DNA of 64,000 bases from NCBI GenBank assembly GCA_002337455.1, contig DDGC01000030.1:1-64000 (forward strand), written 5' to 3'. How positions within the stretch are numbered: the first letter of the stretch is position 1; each line of letters begins with the position of its first letter. The stretch comes from Rhizobiales bacterium UBA1912 (GTDB lineage: Bacteria; Pseudomonadota; Alphaproteobacteria; Rhizobiales; Devosiaceae). This document shows, piece by piece, positions 25,694-33,930 of the stretch. A program made the position numbers and the translations under genes. The notes beneath the pieces are model-generated. The model did not search any database, was not told the origin of the DNA, and saw only the letters and a list, made by a program, of their open reading frames with translations.

Positions 25694-26896
25694 TCAATGC
25701 ACCCCTGCGCAGAACGCCTCGATCCGGTCCATAGCCTTGGTGAGGTCGTCGTCCGAAGCGGCATACGAAATACGGAAATGCCCCTGCAGCCCGAATGCCG
25801 AGCCATGGACCAGCGCAACACCATTCTCCTCGAGAAGCGCCATCACGAAATCCTCATCGGTCGTCAGCATCCGCCCGCCGGCACTCGTCTTGCCGATCAG
25901 CGCCGTGCACGAGGGAAATGCGTAAAACGCTCCCTCCGGCACCAGGCATTCCAGCCCTTCGCAGCCATTGAGCCGGTCCACCACCATGTCCCGCCGCCGC
26001 TGAAACGTTTCGCGCCAGCCGGAAAGAAAGTCCTGCGGCCCGTTGAGCGCTTCCACGGCCGCCCACTGCGAAATCGAGGGCGGGTTGGTCGTCGACTGGC
26101 TCTGCAGCTTGAGCATGGCCTTCAGTATCTCCTTGGGGCCCGTGCAATAGCCGATACGCCAGCCCGTCATGGCATGAGACTTCGACACCCCGTTCATGGT
26201 CACCGTCCGGCCCATGAGCCCCGGCTCAACCTGGGCGATCGTCGCAAAGCTGCGCCCGTCGTAAACCAGCACCTCATAGATATCGTCGGTCAGGATATGA
26301 ACGTGCGGATGCTTCATCAGCACGGCCGCCAGCCCCTTGAGTTCTTCTTCCGTGTAAGCGGCACCCGAGGGGTTCGACGGCGTATTGAGGATCAGCCACT
26401 TGGTCTTGTCTGAAATTGCCGCTTCGAGCGCTTGCGGGGTCAGCTTGAACCCGGTCTCCTGGCTTGCCTGCGCGAACACCGGTTCCGCGCCGGCCAGCCG
26501 CACGATTTCGGGATAGCTCACCCAATAGGGCACCGGCACCACCACCTCGTCGCCGGGATTGAGCGTGGCCATAAGGGCATTGAAAATGATCTGCTTGCCG
26601 CCCGCCGAAACGAAACAATCCTCGGCCGCCACCTCCAGCCCGTTGTCGCGCCGGAATTTGGCAGCCACTGCTTCTTTGAGCTCGGCAATCCCCTCGACAT
26701 TGGTGTAGCGCGTTTCACCGCGCTCGATGGCCGCGATCGCCGCCTTGCGTACATGCTCGGGCGTGTCGAAATCGGGCTCACCCGCCGAAAGCGCTATGAC
26801 ATCCTTGCCCGCCTGCGCCATCTGGCGCGCAAGCTGGGTGATCCCCACGGTTGCAGAAGGCTGCACGCGCGACAGGGCATCCGAAATAAGTCCCAT
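25694..26896 (-). CDS. aatA: Aspartate aminotransferase (class I PLP)
   Basis: Transfers the amino group between aspartate and 2-oxoglutarate, and may also serve other substrates including prephenate in this subgroup. The 400-residue protein has the I-gamma subclass layout: MGLISDALSRVQPSATVGIT start, LSAGEPDFDTP, YTNVEGIAELKEAVA, the NTPSNPSGAAYTEEEL motif, TDDIYEVLVYDG, and the Schiff-base Lys239 in GVSKSHAMTGWRIGY. The C-terminal FRISYAASDD arginine binds the substrate carboxylate. It converges on the sRNA array, its stop adjoining the terminator of sRNA 3. Confidence 0.95.
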   Translation of the reverse strand: MGLISDALSRVQPSATVGITQLARQMAQAGKDVIALSAGEPDFDTPEHVRKAAIAAIERGETRYTNVEGIAELKEAVAAKFRRDNGLEVAAEDCFVSAGGKQIIFNALMATLNPGDEVVVPVPYWVSYPEIVRLAGAEPVFAQASQETGFKLTPQALEAAISDKTKWLILNTPSNPSGAAYTEEELKGLAAVLMKHPHVHILTDDIYEVLVYDGRSFATIAQVEPGLMGRTVTMNGVSKSHAMTGWRIGYCTGPKEILKAMLKLQSQSTTNPPSISQWAAVEALNGPQDFLSGWRETFQRRRDMVVDRLNGCEGLECLVPEGAFYAFPSCTALIGKTSAGGRMLTTDEDFVMALLEENGVALVHGSAFGLQGHFRISYAASDDDLTKAMDRIEAFCAGVH

Positions 26897-26935
26897 GACA
26901 TTTCTCTATATGAATATGGCCGTCCCCGGGCATAC

Positions 26936-26990
26936 TAGAGCGTGTCCAGAAAAGGTGGCCACCACTTTTTTGGTTCGGAGACATGACAGC
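26936..26990 (+). repeat. Dispersed palindromic repeat, copy 4 (diverged)
   Basis: AGAGCGTGTCCAGAAAAGGTGG, CCACCACTTTTTTGG, TTCGGAGACATGACA. It has the same architecture, with AAAAGGTGG-cca-CCACTTTT as the central stem. Confidence 0.65.
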
Positions 26991-27124
26991 CGAGAACGGT
27001 CGATGGTTGCAGGGCTCGCCATGGAGCGACCGTTGTCAATCGCCAATTTGTCGACCATTGCGCGCTCTTGCGCGTTTGACCGTCACGAGGCAAGCTGAAC
27101 GTTCGCGATGAGGAGATAGAGGCC

Positions 27125-27550
27125 ATGTTTGTTGAATCGATCCTGACCATCAAGGGCAGCGACGTCGTGACGGTATCGTCGAACTCGAGCATCGGCGATC
27201 TGATCGCCACGCTTGCCCGCCACAACATCGGCGCCGTTGTCGTCGTCGACAATGGAAAGGTCGAAGGCATCATTTCAGAGCGTGACGTCGTCCGCCACCT
27301 TGCCGGCAGCGCCGAGGGCTTCCGCTCGAAACCCGTTTCGACGCTGATGACCCGCGAACCCAAGACCTGCCGCAAATCCGACACCGTCGATAGCGCCATG
27401 AACATCATGTCCCAAGGCCGCTTCCGTCACCTGCCCGTGGTCGAAAACGGCCAGCTCATCGGCATCATCTCGATCGGCGATGTGGTCAAGCGCAAGATCG
27501 AAGAGGCCGAGCAGGAAGCCGGAGCCTTGCGCGAGTACATAGCAAGCTGA
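27125..27550 (+). CDS. Two-CBS-domain protein
   Basis: A 141-residue cytoplasmic protein made only of a CBS pair (Bateman module): CBS1 about residues 8-62 (VVTVSSNSSIGDLIATLARH, VVVDNGKVEGIISERDVVR) and CBS2 about 75-130 (TCRKSDTVDSAMNIMSQGRF, HLPVVENGQLIGIISIGDVV). Such pairs bind adenine nucleotides or S-adenosyl compounds and sense energy state. The partner is unknown. The MFVESILTIKG start is usual for alphaproteobacterial members, and a GGAGATAGAGGCC ribosome-binding region precedes it. The same dispersed repeat family lies upstream. Confidence 0.9.
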   Translation: MFVESILTIKGSDVVTVSSNSSIGDLIATLARHNIGAVVVVDNGKVEGIISERDVVRHLAGSAEGFRSKPVSTLMTREPKTCRKSDTVDSAMNIMSQGRFRHLPVVENGQLIGIISIGDVVKRKIEEAEQEAGALREYIAS

Positions 27551-27621
27551 GAGGCGCTTGCCTGAAATAACCGAACGGGCTACCAGTCGGCCTCCCGCGC
27601 CCTGGCCGATGAAATCGATCT

Positions 27622-28515
27622 ATGTCCCGTTCGCTTGCGCTTTCCTGCCTGCTTCTAGCCACCGCCATCTGGGGCTTTGCCTTCATTGCCCAGAAGTCGG
27701 CCATGGATTCCATGGGTCCGCTCACCTTCACCGGTGCCCGTTTTCTGCTCGGTGGACTGTTGATACTCCCCCTCGCCCTACGTGAAAACGCCCGCCAGCC
27801 GCAAAAGCTGACGGGCCGGCAATGGGCGCTCATCGCCTTCATGAGCCTCAATTTCTTCGGCGGTGCCATCTTCCAGCAATATGGATTGCTGTTCACCACA
27901 GTCACCAATTCGGGTTTTCTGACCGGGCTCTACGTGCTGTTCGTGCCGGTCATCCTGCTGTTCGTTTTCCGCCAACCGCCCCACAAGGTGGTCTGGCTCG
28001 GCGTGCCCGTGGCGCTGATCGGTCTGTTCCTGCTCAATGGCGCCCGTCTCGACCGCCTCAACACCGGCGACGGGCTGGTCATCGGCAGCGCAATCTTCTG
28101 GGCCCTGCACGTGCTGCTGCTGGGCTATCTGGCCCGCGAAACCGCGCGTCCCATCTTCATATCGTCGATGAGCTTTCTGATCGCGGGGATGCTGGGCAGT
28201 GTGGGCGCCTTCGCTTTCGAAGCCCCGACACTCTCCGCCCTTTCATCGGGATGGATCGAAATCCTTTACGCCGGTGCGCTCTCGACAGCCGTAGGCTTCA
28301 CCCTGCAGGCCGTGGGACAACAGCACGTGCCTCCCGCCAACGCCGCCATCATCCTCTCGGCCGAAAGCCTGTTCGCTGCCCTCGGCGGCGCGCTCATTCT
28401 CGGCGAGCGGCTGGAATTTATCGGCTATTTCGGCGTGGCGATGATCTTTGCCGCAGTGCTGCTGGTCGAGTTGCTCCCCAATCTGCGGCGAAGGCCCGCT
28501 ACTGGATCCGCTTGA
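27622..28515 (+). CDS. DMT-family (EamA) transporter
   Basis: A 297-residue inner-membrane protein with ten predicted helices in two EamA repeats: ATAIWGFAFIAQKSAMDSMG and FTGARFLLGGLLILPLAL in the first; FWALHVLLLGYLA and AEYL-like ILSAESLFAALGGALILGE in the second. The second-half SAESLFAALGG motif is characteristic of drug/metabolite exporters such as RhtA-like amino-acid or metabolite exporters. The substrate is unknown. Its 3' end overlaps the last codons of the convergent DUF2147 gene by 17 bp, so the two messages share antisense ends. Confidence 0.9.
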   Translation: MSRSLALSCLLLATAIWGFAFIAQKSAMDSMGPLTFTGARFLLGGLLILPLALRENARQPQKLTGRQWALIAFMSLNFFGGAIFQQYGLLFTTVTNSGFLTGLYVLFVPVILLFVFRQPPHKVVWLGVPVALIGLFLLNGARLDRLNTGDGLVIGSAIFWALHVLLLGYLARETARPIFISSMSFLIAGMLGSVGAFAFEAPTLSALSSGWIEILYAGALSTAVGFTLQAVGQQHVPPANAAIILSAESLFAALGGALILGERLEFIGYFGVAMIFAAVLLVELLPNLRRRPATGSA

Positions 28516-28909
28516 GCCGTATATCTTCGCAGATAACGAACAGCGCACAGGCTTCGAGCCGCATTGTGTTGTCGTTGGTCTGGGTCACCGTGCCGCCGAT
28601 ATTGAACCCCTCCAGCGTCACCGTTCCCTGCCATTCATTGAGCCGGATGTGCCGCGCGTTCTTGAACATGTAGGTGTTGAGATACTTGGTGTTGCGGGAG
28701 TCCTGCTTGTCCTCCTGGATCCACACAAGCTCCGCGCACAACCGGTCGCCATTCTCCCCGCAATAGGTAAATTCGTAGCGCGACTCCTTGTTGTCGGGCT
28801 CCCACAGACCAATGGGATTGAACTGTTCCTGCGCCACCGCCGGCGCGGCCACCGCCATCGCCAGCACAAAAGGGATCAGCGACAGAAAGGAGCGAATATA
28901 GCGCGCCAT
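28499..28909 (-). CDS. DUF2147-like secreted protein
   Basis: A 136-residue precursor with a Sec signal peptide (RYIRSFLSLIPFVLAMAVAA, cleavage after AVA). The mature domain begins QEQFNPIGLWEPDNKESRYE and has the GLW...CGENGDRLCAELVW pattern of DUF2147 proteins, a small lipocalin-like beta barrel. Four cysteines (YCGENGDRLC and EACALFVIC) can form two disulphides, consistent with a periplasmic place. The function is unknown. The upstream in-frame ATG adds 30 residues before the signal and was rejected. Convergent overlap with the DMT transporter gene. Confidence 0.78.
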   Translation of the reverse strand: MARYIRSFLSLIPFVLAMAVAAPAVAQEQFNPIGLWEPDNKESRYEFTYCGENGDRLCAELVWIQEDKQDSRNTKYLNTYMFKNARHIRLNEWQGTVTLEGFNIGGTVTQTNDNTMRLEACALFVICEDIRLKRIQ

Positions 28910-29219
28910 TGGGGATGAACTCCGCGAGAATTGAGATATGTCAATGTTGGCTCTTTTTTGCCGTGGTTCAACTGAACAGCAGATGAACCAACGACCCATG
29001 CACCGACGTCATCTCAGCGTCATGAGATACCAATAGGTTTGTCTTCGCAACCGGCATACCCCGCCGGTCAGCCCGACGCCGATACCCCATTCGGCACCAC
29101 CTTTCGGTCGCCCGCCCCGGCGACCGTTTTCTTTTCCTGTGGAAGAGATCACCGGTGGGTCCGCCATCGGGCCCTCTCGGGTTACAACCGGCTGTCACTC
29201 ACAGTTTCGGGACGGCCCC
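28910..29219. other. Intergenic region before tdk
   Basis: 310 bp between the divergent DUF2147 and tdk genes. It contains an orphan Rho-independent terminator with two preceding hairpins (next entry) and the dyad ATCTCA/TGAGAT at 29010-29027. Confidence 0.55.
29036..29135 (+). ncRNA. Candidate sRNA or attenuated leader upstream of tdk
   Basis: A strong terminator (CGGTCGCC/GGCGACCG, 29105-29112 with 29119-29126, then TTTTCTTTT) has no plus-strand gene before it. Two hairpins precede it: ACCGGC-atacccc-GCCGGT (29050-29068) and GCCGA-taccccat-TCGGC (29078-29095). Both expose a TACCCC loop. The repeated loop in two unrelated stems suggests a functional RNA with C-rich seeds that could pair G-rich ribosome-binding sites. 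It could also be an attenuator of tdk, which starts 85 bp later. No clear promoter was found. Confidence 0.5.
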
Positions 29220-29813
29220 GTGGCCAAGCTCTATTTCTCCTACGCCGCGATGAATGCGGGCAAGTCCACCCTGCTGCTGCAGGCGGCTCATAATTATCGC
29301 GAACGCGGCATGCGCCCCCTGCTCTACACCTCCGCTCTCTACGTCGAAGACGGAGTGGGCCTGATCCGCTCGCGCATCGGCATTGCCGAACCTGCCCTGC
29401 TCTACGCCGAAGATGACGACCTCTATCAGTCGATCCGCGACAATGAAGAGGAATCCAAGGTCGATTGCGTTCTTGTCGACGAGGCCCAGTTTTTGACCCG
29501 CGATCAGGTCTGGCAGCTGGCCCGCGTCGCCGATCGGCTCGGCATTCCCGTCATGTGCTACGGGTTGCGTACCGATTTTCAGGGCAAGCTGTTCCCCGGC
29601 TCCATGGAACTGCTCGCCACAGCCGACACCATGCGCGAAATCCGCACCATCTGCACCTGCGGTGCCAAGGCGACAATGGTGGTGCGTCAGGATATGAATG
29701 GGCGCGTCCTGACCGACGGCGATCAGGTCTCCATCGAAAAGTCGGTTTATCTCTCGCTCTGCCGCAAACACTGGGAAGAAGCCGTCGGCCGCTGGCCGGT
29801 GAAAGGACCTTGA
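29220..29813 (+). CDS. tdk: Thymidine kinase
   Basis: Phosphorylates thymidine to dTMP with ATP in nucleoside salvage. The 197-residue type II enzyme begins AKLYFSYAAMNAGKSTLLLQ, which contains the P-loop AMNAGKST. The Mg-binding/catalytic VDEAQFL block is near residue 83, and the lasso/zinc region TICTCGAKATMVVRQD and YLSLCRKHW supplies zinc cysteines. It starts with GTG at 29220; an upstream ATG at 29139 would add 27 residues absent from the family. The thioesterase gene follows after 2 bp, so both are in one transcript. Confidence 0.95.
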   Translation: MAKLYFSYAAMNAGKSTLLLQAAHNYRERGMRPLLYTSALYVEDGVGLIRSRIGIAEPALLYAEDDDLYQSIRDNEEESKVDCVLVDEAQFLTRDQVWQLARVADRLGIPVMCYGLRTDFQGKLFPGSMELLATADTMREIRTICTCGAKATMVVRQDMNGRVLTDGDQVSIEKSVYLSLCRKHWEEAVGRWPVKGP

Positions 29814-29815
29814 CC

Positions 29816-30205
29816 ATGAAAGACAATGCCACAGAACCGCGCGGCGCCATGACCATCCGCACCATGCCCATGCCCGCCGATACAAACGCCGCCGGCGACA
29901 TTTTCGGCGGCTGGGTGATGAGCCAGATGGATATCGCCGGTGCGATCTGCGCTGTCGAAAACGTGGGCGGCCGCGTTGCGACAGTTGCCGTCGAAGCCAT
30001 GAGCTTCATCGCCCCCGTCAGGGTCGGGGATGTGTTTTGCGTCTATACCTGGATCGATAGGATCGGAAGCACATCGATCAAGGTCGGCATGGAGGCCTGG
30101 ACCAAATCCCGCGACCTGCCCCTGCGCACCAAGGTGACCGAGGGTCATTTCATTTACGTCGCGCTCACCGACGATGGCCACAAGCGCATCGTGGGCGAAC
30201 GCTAG
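29816..30205 (+). CDS. Acyl-CoA thioesterase (YciA-like hotdog fold)
   Basis: A 129-residue single hotdog domain that hydrolyses acyl-CoA to free acid and CoA. The pattern MPMPADTNAAGDIFGGWVMSQ with the catalytic Asp, then VATVAVEAMSFIAPVRVGDV and FIYVALTDDGHKR, matches YciA/acot-type cytosolic thioesterases of 120-160 residues. The MKDNATEPRGAMTIRTMP start has an AAAGGA ribosome-binding site inside the end of tdk. The preferred chain length is unknown. A repeat-derived sequence follows the stop. Confidence 0.92.
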   Translation: MKDNATEPRGAMTIRTMPMPADTNAAGDIFGGWVMSQMDIAGAICAVENVGGRVATVAVEAMSFIAPVRVGDVFCVYTWIDRIGSTSIKVGMEAWTKSRDLPLRTKVTEGHFIYVALTDDGHKRIVGER

Positions 30206-30253
30206 GCGTGTCCAACAAAGGGTTAGAGACGAGGATTCAAATCCTGAACGGCT
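30206..30253. repeat. Probable remnant of the dispersed repeat
   Basis: GCGTGTCCAACAAAGG and the tail GGCTCTAGAG resemble the ends of the repeat, but the central palindrome is missing. It fills the gap between two convergent genes. Confidence 0.3.
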
Positions 30254-30919
30254 CTAGAGAGCTGCGAGCCGTTCGAGATTGTCGGCCCGATCGCGCTCGG
30301 CGAGCGGCAACGCCAGCAGCCGCGCGATCATCTCCCGGGACAGCGGCGTTTTCATCGCCGTAAACGCCAGGGCAAAATGTTCGCCCAGCGTCACCCTGTC
30401 CCCCGCGAACGCCGTCAATTCGACCCGCTGCCCGGCTTCGACATATCCCTCTGCGATAACCCGCAGATACGCTCCGGGCCGGCCTGCATCGCGGAATTTC
30501 TTGACGAACCCAGGGTCGCCCATCCGCTTGGCGAAGGTGGCGCACGGGATGCGTGACGCCGTCACTTCGAGCACCACGTCCCCGACCGCCAGCCGGTCCC
30601 CGATACACAAATCGGCGCTCTCGATCCCCGAGACTGTCAGGTTCTCGCCAAACATCCCCGGCCCGATCGCGACGCCCTGCGCAGCCCAGAACGCGTAATC
30701 CTCGAGCGAATAGAGATAGAGCGCCTGCCCCGGACCGCCATGATGCCTGGTGTCCATTACCGCGTCGCCCTCGGCGCCCAGCCGATGCACCCGCACCGCT
30801 CCCTCCACGGCCCGCTTGCAGATTCCGGTGCGCTTGTCCGGGCGGCTGGCATCGAGCGCGACCGGTTGGCCGATATTGACGCTTTCAAGGAGCATTTGAG
30901 ACATATCGCTTCCAGACAT
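30254..30919 (-). CDS. MOSC domain protein (YiiM-like)
   Basis: A 221-residue protein with a MOSC (molybdenum cofactor sulfurase C-terminal) domain. RHHGGPGQALYLYSLEDY, MFGENLTVSGIESADLCIGD and the conserved cysteine in ASRIPCATFAKRM are the family landmarks. A short C-terminal helical part (MIARLLALPLAERD) follows, as in YiiM. YiiM proteins reduce N-hydroxylated compounds with a bound molybdenum cofactor, a role that fits the presence of moaD/moaE in this genome but is inferred. Convergent with the thioesterase gene. Confidence 0.88.
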   Translation of the reverse strand: MSGSDMSQMLLESVNIGQPVALDASRPDKRTGICKRAVEGAVRVHRLGAEGDAVMDTRHHGGPGQALYLYSLEDYAFWAAQGVAIGPGMFGENLTVSGIESADLCIGDRLAVGDVVLEVTASRIPCATFAKRMGDPGFVKKFRDAGRPGAYLRVIAEGYVEAGQRVELTAFAGDRVTLGEHFALAFTAMKTPLSREMIARLLALPLAERDRADNLERLAAL

Positions 30920-31072
30920 CCCCGTTCATTCGCGGTTCAAGTGGTATTTGTAGTCTCTGTAACCGACTGACTCCCCTGCGGTAAACCGCACATCGGCGGG
31001 GACGGATGGAACCAATTGGCCAGCCTGCAATTTTTTTGCATAAGGCTCCAGATCTCTCGAAGGGAGAGCGAC

Positions 31073-31726
31073 ATGAATTTCAGGAATTTTGCTGCCGCAG
31101 CGATCATCGCCGTGACTGGAGTGCTGGCGACGGTTACCGGCGCCCAGGCCTATCAGGCCTTTGCCACCACGGCCCTCAACGTGCGCACCGGTCCTGGAAC
31201 CAATTATCCGGTCATTGCAGCACTTTCCACCAATCAGGTGGTCGAGGTTTCCGGCTGCAACAATTCCAACACATGGTGCCAGGTTACCGCGACCAATATC
31301 CGTGGCTGGGCCTCTGCCCGTTATTTGCGCCCGATCAACGATGGCCGTCCCACTCCCGCGCCGCTGCCCACTCCGGCACCCACACCCAACCAGCCCGATA
31401 TCGGCTTTTCCATCAACACGCCCAATTTCAACGTGACCATCGGCAATAACCGCCCCGGGACGCCCGCGCCCTCCGGCCGCGTATGCTTTTATGAAGAATA
31501 CGACTACGCCGGCCGCAGCTTCTGCGCCACCAGCGATGACAACGAGCGGTTCCTGGGCAATTTCTGGAACGACCGCATCCGCTCGGCTCGCGTCGAGGGC
31601 AATATCAGCGCCACGGTCTGCACCAGTTCCAACTTCAATGGCCGCTGCGCCGTGATCGACCGCTCTGTCCGCAATCTCGGCATGCTTTCGGACGACATCT
31701 CGTCCTATTATCTCGGCCGCCGCTGA
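31073..31726 (+). CDS. Secreted SH3-domain plus beta/gamma-crystallin-like protein
   Basis: A 217-residue precursor: signal peptide (FAAAAIIAVTGVLATVTG, cleavage AQA), a bacterial SH3 domain (YQAFATTALNVRTGPGTNYP to WASARYLRP, residues about 24-85), a Pro/Thr linker (PTPAPLPTPAPTPNQPD), and a C-terminal crystallin-like domain (VCFYEEYDYAGRSFCATSDD to RCAVIDRSVRNLG). The latter has the FYE.YDY.G.SF pattern seen in peptidase-inhibitor I36/crystallin proteins. SH3 domains of this kind bind peptidoglycan. Role unknown; an envelope or secreted stress protein is likely. The start has an AAGGGAG ribosome-binding site. A paralogue of the SH3 part lies at 53741. Confidence 0.85.
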   Translation: MNFRNFAAAAIIAVTGVLATVTGAQAYQAFATTALNVRTGPGTNYPVIAALSTNQVVEVSGCNNSNTWCQVTATNIRGWASARYLRPINDGRPTPAPLPTPAPTPNQPDIGFSINTPNFNVTIGNNRPGTPAPSGRVCFYEEYDYAGRSFCATSDDNERFLGNFWNDRIRSARVEGNISATVCTSSNFNGRCAVIDRSVRNLGMLSDDISSYYLGRR

Positions 31727-31748
31727 TCCGGCCAGGTACCTCTCAGCC

Positions 31749-31778
31749 ACCCGCCCGGCACCCTCCGGGCGGGTTTTT
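31749..31778 (+). terminator. Rho-independent terminator
   Basis: ACCCGCCCGG/CCGGGCGGGT perfect 10 bp stem followed by TTTT, 23 bp after the SH3-crystallin gene. Confidence 0.93.
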
Positions 31779-31946
31779 GCATGCAGTTTTCACCCCGATT
31801 TATGGGCGTTGCCCAAAAACAACGGTTCCGTGCCAATTGACGCAGGGCGGCAATTGCCCGTTTTTTGACCGATTCGGTCCTCGTTCTGGTCACAACTTCG
31901 TGTAGAACCCTTTCCCGTCGCCAAACAACAACGGGTCAGGACCCTT

Positions 31947-32339
31947 ATGAATTTCATCAAGCCTGCAGTGCTGGTGTCAGCACTCACTCTTGGAGCTTTC
32001 CCCCTCGCCACCTCAGCCATCAACGCACAGGACACGGTCGGCATCGTGCAGACCCTGTCGGGCACTGCATCATGGTATGGCGGCAAGTTCCACGGCAGAA
32101 AAACCGCCAACGGCGAAACCTACAACCAGCACGCATTGACCGCTGCGCACCGCTACCTGCCGTTCGGCACCGAAGTGGTCGTCACCAACAGCAACAATGG
32201 CGAAAGCGTCGTCGTCCGCATCAATGACCGCGGCCCCTTCACCGGTGGACGCATCATCGACCTCTCCCACGAGGCAGCCAGCCAGATCGGCATGATCAAC
32301 TCGGGCACGGCACGGGTCACGGTCGAAGTCATCGGCTGA
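31947..32339 (+). CDS. rlpA: RlpA-like septal ring lytic transglycosylase family protein
   Basis: A 130-residue precursor with a signal peptide (IKPAVLVSALTLGAFPLATS, cleavage near INA). The double-psi beta-barrel RlpA domain follows: SGTASWYGGKFHGRKTANGE, YNQHALTAAHRYLPFGTEVV, and VVRINDRGPFTGGRIIDLS with the catalytic-type Asp. There is no SPOR domain and no lipobox, so this is a short free form that could cut denuded peptidoglycan glycan strands. Localisation to the septum is therefore not assured. It is flanked by terminators and monocistronic. Confidence 0.92.
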   Translation: MNFIKPAVLVSALTLGAFPLATSAINAQDTVGIVQTLSGTASWYGGKFHGRKTANGETYNQHALTAAHRYLPFGTEVVVTNSNNGESVVVRINDRGPFTGGRIIDLSHEAASQIGMINSGTARVTVEVIG

Positions 32340-32365
32340 TTTTTTCAAGCTGAATGCATTTCCCC

Positions 32366-32402
32366 ACAGGGCGTCCCGGATCTCCGGAACGCCCTGTTTT
32401 TT
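32366..32402 (+). terminator. Rho-independent terminator of rlpA
   Basis: ACAGGGCGT/ACGCCCTGT stem (32366-32374 with 32389-32397) with TTTTTT. Confidence 0.93.
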
Positions 32403-32713
32403 ATGGGATTTTCAGATCGTGCCTGCCGGTTCTCCACAGCACGAAGAGAACCGAAACCAAAAATTTACCGACAATTTGAGATTTCCCCAAAACGCTCCGT
32501 TAACCGCGCATAGTCTGGGTGTCGCGAAGGCGTAATTCCTGAGGCGCTTTCGTTGGCAGCGGCAGAAATGCCGCCGGCGTTGTGCGAAATGTTTGGCGAC
32601 ACGAGCACACGCCGGTTTGGGGGCTAGATTGAGCATGATGCGGAAGGCGCACGCGTCCGCACCGTTCCATGTCCTGGCCGGGCTGCCAAACCCGGTCGCG
32701 TTGAGAGTTACCC
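32403..32713. other. Intergenic region before a tiny membrane peptide
   Basis: 311 bp with no larger gene. It holds the hairpin CGGTTCTC/GAGAACCG (32428-32454). No recognised RNA family. Confidence 0.5.
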
Positions 32714-32833
32714 ATGTCCTACAAGATGACGACGCAAAAACTGGTATCGATGTCCGTCGCCGCACTGACCGGCGCCAGCCTGTGTGCGCTCTTTGCCATG
32801 GTCCTGTTCATGGCCGGCGGCTTGGCTGCATAG
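32714..32833 (+). CDS. 39-residue single-pass membrane peptide
   Basis: Starts MSYKMTTQKLVSMSVAALTG and ends with one hydrophobic helix (SLCALFAMVLFMAGGLAA). The short charged N-terminus puts it N-in. It is not recognised as any family. It is flanked by a long upstream region and a GC-rich hairpin (AAGGGG...CCCCTT, 32842-32863). A second tiny peptide of similar design lies at 36348. Coding status rests on the intact frame, the clean hydrophobic helix and isolation from larger genes; no strong ribosome-binding site is visible. Confidence 0.5.
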   Translation: MSYKMTTQKLVSMSVAALTGASLCALFAMVLFMAGGLAA

Positions 32834-32876
32834 AGAAAAAGCGAAGGGGACCACCGGGCCCCCTTTATTGTTGGTC

Positions 32877-33848
32877 TTACTCGGCCTTCTCGGCGGCCGC
32901 CGCCAGTTCGGCCACATAATCCTCGAGCCCCCAGCGCAGCGAAAGCGCTGAAGGCGGCGATACGGCGGCCACCTCTTCGACCCCCACGATTGACGCATAA
33001 GCGCCCGCCTGGGTCTGGGGCAGACGCGCGATATAGGGTGCAGCAAAGAATTCATCGGAATCCGCCTGGTTCTCGTAGTAGGAAACCAGGATATCGGAGA
33101 CCAGCTGGTCGGCATTTTCATAGCTGACCGAGAAATAGAAATTCTCGTCGTCCCCGCCCAGCTCATCAAGACTTGGCGCATAGATCAGCCCCAGGTCGGT
33201 AAGGAACTTCACCCGCGAGTCGAGCCCGGCATAGATGGCCAGCGAGCCGTCGTAATCGTTGAGCCCGATAAACGTGGTGCCCTCCAACCCCTCGTGTTGC
33301 GCAACGGTATCGGCCACGAACTGCTCGGTTTCGGCCACCAGCGTCTCTGCCTCCTCAGGGAGTCCCAATGCCTGCCCTACCGCGCGGGTCACCTCCTGCC
33401 ATGGCGCGCTCCAGGCCACTCCCTGATAGGCAACGGTCGGCGCGATCTGGCTCAGCCGCTCGTACTGCTCCTCGGTAATCCCCGAATAGACGGCGATAAT
33501 GACATCAGGATCGGCTGCCAGAATCTGCTCATAGGGCGGTTCGTCTCCCTCAGCCAGAATGGCCGGCAATTCCCCGCCCATTGCTTCGAGCGCCTCTTCC
33601 GCCCAGGGGTGAATACCGTTGTCGCCGCCGCCATAGGAAATGAACGGAATGGCCACCGGCTTGACGCCCAGCGACAAAACCGCGTCGGTGTTGCCCCACG
33701 CCCATGTCGCAACACGCTCGGGCTGCGCCTCGATGGTGGTCTGCCCATAGGCGTGCTCGATGGTGACGGGAAAGTCCTGCGCGAGCGCCGGCCCTGCCAG
33801 CACACCGGACATCGACAGGACCAACACTGCTCTCATTCCAATCCTCAT
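32877..33848 (-). CDS. Iron-siderophore ABC transporter substrate-binding protein
   Basis: A 323-residue periplasmic binding protein of the FepB/FhuD class (cluster A-II fold). It has a Sec signal (RAVLVLSMSGVLAGPALA), then DFPVTIEHAYGQTTIEAQPERV, the standard opening, and the AWGNTDAVLSLGVKPVAI and PDVIIAVYSGITEEQYERL segments. No permease or ATPase gene is beside it, so it would work with a transporter encoded elsewhere. Substrate is ferric siderophore or haem by family. The AT-rich upstream (TATTTATAAAG near 33898-33908) could hold an iron-responsive site, but none was confirmed. Confidence 0.87.
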   Translation of the reverse strand: MRIGMRAVLVLSMSGVLAGPALAQDFPVTIEHAYGQTTIEAQPERVATWAWGNTDAVLSLGVKPVAIPFISYGGGDNGIHPWAEEALEAMGGELPAILAEGDEPPYEQILAADPDVIIAVYSGITEEQYERLSQIAPTVAYQGVAWSAPWQEVTRAVGQALGLPEEAETLVAETEQFVADTVAQHEGLEGTTFIGLNDYDGSLAIYAGLDSRVKFLTDLGLIYAPSLDELGGDDENFYFSVSYENADQLVSDILVSYYENQADSDEFFAAPYIARLPQTQAGAYASIVGVEEVAAVSPPSALSLRWGLEDYVAELAAAAEKAE

Positions 33849-33930
33849 CGCAAAAGCTCCTTTGACCGTAACGGCTATAACATGATTTCCAAACTCATAT
33901 TTATAAAGCCGATCCCGCGCAAGCCTGACA

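Noticed and set aside
33890..33910. Fur/Irr-type iron box before the siderophore-binding gene
   Set aside because: The AT-rich sequence has no convincing dyad matching known iron-responsive motifs.
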